Shown in pieces: positions 60,466 through 64,000 of a stretch of 64,000 bases of DNA. Under the pieces are notes generated by a model. That model searched no databases and was not told the DNA's origin. It worked only from the letters and a program-made list of their open reading frames with translations. Source of the DNA: Tenacibaculum sp. 190130A14a (GTDB lineage: Bacteria; Bacteroidota; Bacteroidia; Flavobacteriales; Flavobacteriaceae); the NCBI RefSeq assembly GCF_964048965.1, contig NZ_OZ040189.1:62001-126000 (forward strand), read 5' to 3'. Each line of letters opens with the position of its first letter. The first letter of the stretch is position 1. The position numbers and the translations under genes are program-made.

Positions 60466-61644
60466 TTAGTACTGTTGCAATAAAGACCAGGGTTTTTGGA
60501 TTTTACCATTTCTCACAGGAAGAATCTCTCCAAACTGTAAAAAAACAGCTTCGCTTTGATGTGGTCTTAAAAAAATAAAATCATCCACTCCTAATACTGA
60601 GTTTTTATGAAGATTAACTAAGGTTTGATTGGTGGAAGCACCAAATAGATTATTTTGTTTAATTCCTTTGGGATAGTAATAATCAGCTTTCCAAAAACCG
60701 CCATATATAAAGGCTGATTTTTTGTTTAATAGAAACTTCACTTTTTCTAAACCTGGAATACGTGTATTTATATAAGATTTTAAAATAGGGGTTGCAATAA
60801 AGCTAGCAGGGAAATAGTCTTTTAATGTTGGAATATCAAAGTTAGATGGTTTTACAAAACAAGAACCAATAGCAATATCATTAATTGGAGATGATTGAAC
60901 CTTGTGTAAGTCGAAAGTTGGACTACCAGCACCGTTAAAAGTTAGTTCTTTCTCCCATAAAATTGGAAACTCATTTGATAATAAATTTTTACAGTCTTTA
61001 TAAAAACTGTTTGCTAATTGAAATGCTTTTTTTTGCGATCTTATTATTCTTGGTAGTTTAACTACATGTGGATCATATCCCATAAAACCTGAAAAACTTA
61101 TATAATCCAAGTTTTTTTCAATTAAGAGGAATGCTTTTTTTAATTCTTTTAGTGAAGAAAAACCTCCTCGATGCAATCCAACATTTAGTTCAATATTTAA
61201 ACGAAGTTTTTTACCAAGCTTTTTAGCTAATGAAATGTATTCATTAATACGTTTTTCAGTATCTACTAGCCATTGAATTTGAATGTATGGATTAAAACCG
61301 TTTGTTAACTTAGGTAAGTTTTGATAAAAATAATCAGCTGTTTTAATAGGCATTGGTTTTCCTAATAAAACATCATTTTTAGAAGATAAATGAGTCGCTA
61401 AATTGGTTAAGAAAGGTTGATGAAAAACCATCAAATTGGTAGTCTTTGTGTTTTTTAGAAGATAGTTTACGAGTTCCAAAGAAGGAAGAGATTTGACAAC
61501 AATTCGAAGACTTGATGATTCTTTTAAGTTGTTTATTGTATGCGCAATATTCTTATCTAAAATATCTAAATCTACCAATAAACAAGGAATAGCTCTCTGA
61601 TAGTTCTTTAACTCTTTATTTAAGCTGTTAAAATAAGTTTTCAT
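60466..61644 (-). CDS. PLP-dependent alanine-racemase-fold enzyme (DSD1/D-threonine-aldolase-like)
   Basis: 392 residues. The N-terminal TIM-barrel has AIPCLLVDLDILDKNIAHTI and the PLP-lysine segment RIVVKSLPSLELV (Lys at about 51), NIELNVGLHRGGFSS and ELTFNGAGSPTFDLHK. The C-terminal part (SCFVKPSNFDIPTLKDYFP) carries residues that in this family bind the metal or substrate. It belongs to the DSD1/D-serine-dehydratase or D-threonine-aldolase group; its amino-acid substrate is not known. It is encoded 10 bases after an FAD-dependent lactone-oxidase-like gene. Confidence 0.8.
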   Translation of the reverse strand: MKTYFNSLNKELKNYQRAIPCLLVDLDILDKNIAHTINNLKESSSLRIVVKSLPSLELVNYLLKNTKTTNLMVFHQPFLTNLATHLSSKNDVLLGKPMPIKTADYFYQNLPKLTNGFNPYIQIQWLVDTEKRINEYISLAKKLGKKLRLNIELNVGLHRGGFSSLKELKKAFLLIEKNLDYISFSGFMGYDPHVVKLPRIIRSQKKAFQLANSFYKDCKNLLSNEFPILWEKELTFNGAGSPTFDLHKVQSSPINDIAIGSCFVKPSNFDIPTLKDYFPASFIATPILKSYINTRIPGLEKVKFLLNKKSAFIYGGFWKADYYYPKGIKQNNLFGASTNQTLVNLHKNSVLGVDDFIFLRPHQSEAVFLQFGEILPVRNGKIQKPWSLLQQY

Positions 61645-61654
61645 TTTAAAAATA

Positions 61655-62941
61655 TTAAAGACCCAATAAAGTTTTAAGGTACGTATTTACAAAGATATTT
61701 TCCGGATCATGCTCTTTTCTAAGTAACATAAAAGTATCAAACTTAGGATACATGACATGAATATCATCAGCAGAAACAGTGTTCATTTTTCCCCAATGTG
61801 GTCTACCATTATAAGCCCTAAAAACCTCTTCAAGAGCCTTAAAATAAGCTGTACTATCTTTTTTATTATAGACATGACAAGCAATATATGCCGAATCTCT
61901 GCCATAGGCTGGACTCATGTAAATATCATCTCCTTTCACCCATCTGTTTTCTATTGGAAAGTGAATGTTGAATTTTTTAGAGTTGACTATTTTTTTGACA
62001 TCTTTAAAAACATCTTTATATGTTTCGGCAGGAATATTGTATTCCATTTCATGAAATTTAACCAAACGTTGCGTAGCGTAAACTTTATGACTATGATATA
62101 CTTTTTTTACATTGGTAATGCTTGCAGCAGTAATATTGGCAACAGTTTTGTTTTGAGAAGGGAATAATTTAGCGTACTCACAAAAAACCTTAAAAACATA
62201 ATTTTCTAAAACATATTCTGTCCAGTAATTAAAAAAATTCACTTTATCAGGTTCAGAGTCTTCTACAATATTTGAGGTCTTTGTCCAAGCAGTGTTTGTA
62301 TAAGGAATCCAATAGAATTCAAAGTTCCTGTTTTCTGCATTTCTTTGATCTAAAGTAGCTAATACTTGATCTAAGTTTTCTTTTTTGTTTTGAAGCTTTA
62401 ATTTATACGTAGGAACGCATTGAAGTGTAACTTCTGTAATTATACCAAAAGCTCCTAAAGAAACTTGAGCTGCTTTAAATAACGCTACATTTTTTGTTGG
62501 AGAACAAGTGATAACTTCACCTTTACCATTAATAAGTTTTAAACCTATAACCTGATTACTTATTGATTTTAATTGAACGCCGGTACCATGTGTTCCTGTA
62601 CTAATTGCACCTGCTATAGATTGTACATTAATGTCTCCTAAATTTTCCATAGCCAGACCTTCCTCGAACAACAATTCTCCCAATAACGATAGTTTTGTCC
62701 CTGCTTTTACAGTAGCAATATTTTTTTCTTTATCAATATGAATTTTACCTTGATACTTATCTAAACTGATCAAAACATGCTCTGTACTACAAAGAGCGGT
62801 AAAAGAATGTCCGGAACCAATAACTCTGATTTTTTTATGATTGTTTACAGCTTGTAAAACGAGTTGTTGAATTTCTTTTTCCGTTGAAGGCATTGCTACT
62901 TTTGAAGGATTCCACAAGATATTTTCGGCCCAGTTTTTCAT
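61655..62941 (-). CDS. FAD-dependent sugar-lactone oxidase (D-arabinono-1,4-lactone oxidase family)
   Basis: 428 residues, close to the family's length. An FAD-binding type 4 domain has KIRVIGSGHSFTALCSTEHVL, VQSIAGAISTGTHGTGVQL and GKGEVITCS; the C-terminal ALO domain ends with RPHWGKMNTVSADDIHVMYP and FVNTYLKTLLGL. The His in GSGHS is the expected covalent-flavin position. Family members oxidise sugar lactones or sugar alcohols with oxygen. Spacing to the upstream TetR gene is six bases and to the downstream PLP enzyme ten, so the three form an operon. Confidence 0.86.
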   Translation of the reverse strand: MKNWAENILWNPSKVAMPSTEKEIQQLVLQAVNNHKKIRVIGSGHSFTALCSTEHVLISLDKYQGKIHIDKEKNIATVKAGTKLSLLGELLFEEGLAMENLGDINVQSIAGAISTGTHGTGVQLKSISNQVIGLKLINGKGEVITCSPTKNVALFKAAQVSLGAFGIITEVTLQCVPTYKLKLQNKKENLDQVLATLDQRNAENRNFEFYWIPYTNTAWTKTSNIVEDSEPDKVNFFNYWTEYVLENYVFKVFCEYAKLFPSQNKTVANITAASITNVKKVYHSHKVYATQRLVKFHEMEYNIPAETYKDVFKDVKKIVNSKKFNIHFPIENRWVKGDDIYMSPAYGRDSAYIACHVYNKKDSTAYFKALEEVFRAYNGRPHWGKMNTVSADDIHVMYPKFDTFMLLRKEHDPENIFVNTYLKTLLGL

Positions 62942-62947
62942 GATAAG

Positions 62948-63559
62948 TTAATTTTGTTTTGTTAGTAAATGCAAATAAGGTAGCACTACCTCATCATATT
63001 TTTGAAGTAAAAACTGCTTACCGTTGTTTTCCAAGGTAGAATGATGAATGGCTATTCCTTCAATAATGGCAAGTAGTTGTTGAGAAATTACAGATATAGA
63101 AAGATGATTTGTAATTTCGTTTTGCTCAATTGCTTTTTCTATAATGTCATAAATTTCTTGATTAAGCTTTAAAAGAGTATGACTAACATGTTCTCTAATT
63201 TTAGGATCTTCTTCACTTTCCAATTGAAATTGAAAATATCTTCTAATGGGAAAAGTATTCTGTTCATCTGAAGACTCAATAAAGTCAATAAGATCAACAA
63301 AAAACAAGAACCTATTTTTAACACGATCGAATAAGTTTAAGTGTTTATCCTCAACAATAAAATTGTCATATAACTTGAAAAAGAATTCATCTAATGTTGC
63401 TAGATAAATTTCATATTTACTCTTAAAGTGATGGTAAATAGCTCCTTTAGAGAGTGTTGAAGCATTTATAATATCAGCTAAACTTGTCTTTTTATATCCC
63501 TTGTGCAAGAATAGTTTAAAAGCAGCGTATACAATTTTTTCTCTACCGTTTTTTGCCAT
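62948..63559 (-). CDS. TetR/AcrR family transcriptional regulator
   Basis: 203 residues. The N-terminal helix-turn-helix reads AAFKLFLHKGYKKTSLADIINASTLSKGAIYHHFKSKYEIY (about 12-52), and the C-terminal part is the helical ligand-binding domain. It is first in an operon with a lactone-oxidase-type and a PLP enzyme and probably represses that operon itself. A -7 element is at 63579-63586. Its ligand is unknown. Confidence 0.87.
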   Translation of the reverse strand: MAKNGREKIVYAAFKLFLHKGYKKTSLADIINASTLSKGAIYHHFKSKYEIYLATLDEFFFKLYDNFIVEDKHLNLFDRVKNRFLFFVDLIDFIESSDEQNTFPIRRYFQFQLESEEDPKIREHVSHTLLKLNQEIYDIIEKAIEQNEITNHLSISVISQQLLAIIEGIAIHHSTLENNGKQFLLQKYDEVVLPYLHLLTKQN

Positions 63560-63578
63560 TATAAAGAGATGGTTTTCT

Positions 63579-63586
63579 CAAATATA
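63579..63586 (-). promoter_or_regulatory. -7 promoter element for the TetR-led operon
   Basis: Minus-strand TATATTTG, 19 bases before the ATG. A TetR operator would be expected here, but no clear palindrome was seen. Confidence 0.52.
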
Positions 63587-63620
63587 ATAAAAAAAACAAA
63601 AACAGACCATTTGGTTTGTT

Positions 63621-64000
63621 TTACAAAACCATTAAGTTACAACCTCTTATATCTGAATTATCAAACCTACCAATAATTTCAAAACTACTATTTGAATGCA
63701 CTTTACCGAGATCTTGAGTAGCAATAAAAGAACAGGAGTTGTAGTTGGCTAAATCAATAACGTTTATACCTCCAGATGTTCCATTAGATTTTATGGTTAA
63801 AGGGTCTTCTGTATCTCGAGTTAATATGCGCATCCAAGGAGGGCAGTTAAATATACCATTTCCTTTAGAGTATCCCTGACTTAATAACTCTGTCATACCA
63901 TATTCTGAATGAATTTGCTGTACACCAAACCCTTGACATAATAACGAATGAAGCTCTTCACGAATTAATTCTTTCCTTCTTCCTTTCATTCCTCCAGTTT
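63621..64000 (-). CDS. LuxE/PaaK-type acyltransferase, 5' end outside window
   Basis: Open to the right edge; about 126 codons are visible. The frame continues before the internal ATG as TGGMKGRRKEL, so that ATG is not the start. Motifs FGVQQIHSEYGMTELLSQGYS, CPPWMRILTRD and INVIDLANYNSCSFIATQDLG match the C-terminal half of the LuxE acyl-protein synthetase/phenylacetate-CoA-ligase-like family, which adenylate or transfer acyl groups. The N-terminal part and the partner genes lie beyond the window. Confidence 0.8.
   Translation of the reverse strand, partial: TGGMKGRRKELIREELHSLLCQGFGVQQIHSEYGMTELLSQGYSKGNGIFNCPPWMRILTRDTEDPLTIKSNGTSGGINVIDLANYNSCSFIATQDLGKVHSNSSFEIIGRFDNSDIRGCNLMVL

Noticed and set aside
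61757..62167. Plus-strand ORF of 136 codons opposite the lactone-oxidase gene
   Set aside because: The minus-strand gene has the full FAD and ALO motifs; the plus-strand product shows no family and no start signal.

Overview
The window looks like a chromosome segment of a marine member of the Flavobacteriaceae (Bacteroidota), with a genus such as Tenacibaculum or Polaribacter as a plausible but unproven guess. Supporting signs are the very AT-rich base composition, absence of clear Shine-Dalgarno sites, many upstream copies of the Bacteroidota -7 promoter element TAnnTTTG, a type IX secretion sorting domain on a giant repeat protein, and families typical of this group (DUF4292, DUF4175, HU-CCDC81 plus SPOR protein, GIN-domain protein). 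No rRNA, tRNA, CRISPR array, prophage or intact transposon was recognised. Both ends cut genes: an oligopeptide-type ABC ATPase on the left and a LuxE-type acyltransferase on the right.

Layout. 0-6 kb is a cell-envelope operon (nucleotidyltransferase, TPR protein, DUF4292 lipoprotein, EnvC-like murein hydrolase activator, AI-2E-type permease). 6-17 kb holds a thioesterase, a SPOR protein, dprA, several flavobacterial proteins of unknown role, a DMT permease and a large SF1 helicase with a possible nuclease tail. 17-24 kb holds mfd, a long non-coding gap containing a decayed copy of the mfd leader, a TerB-like gene and gltX. A 50-codon gene that I found by reading the minus strand (24152-24304) encodes a double-glycine-leader, four-cysteine peptide resembling a bacteriocin or other RiPP precursor. 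25-36 kb runs through DUF4175, a secreted protein with a Trp/His/Met-rich patch, ybeY, mnmG, a methyltransferase, an SPFH protein and a LytTR regulator. 36-42 kb holds tatA, a GIN protein, rnr, a lipid kinase and rpiB.

Chromosome biology. Three parS-like palindromes flank mnmG (30.74, 32.68 and 32.73 kb). About 9 kb further on, a 650-bp AT-rich gap before rpiB carries four copies of TTATYAACA, one base from the DnaA-box consensus. Hand counts of G and C in genes on either side suggest that the strand skew changes near this gap. Together these make 41.2-41.8 kb a candidate replication origin, as an inference that a genome-wide skew plot would settle.

The right third (42-64 kb) carries a 1315-residue T9SS protein with nine almost identical 73-residue repeats, recA, an AraC/GyrI regulator with an exported amidohydrolase, dut, gpsA, an MFS permease, a secreted DUF11 protein without a visible sorting domain, glpD, tandem YHS proteins, and a TetR-led operon of a sugar-lactone-oxidase-type flavoenzyme and a PLP enzyme.
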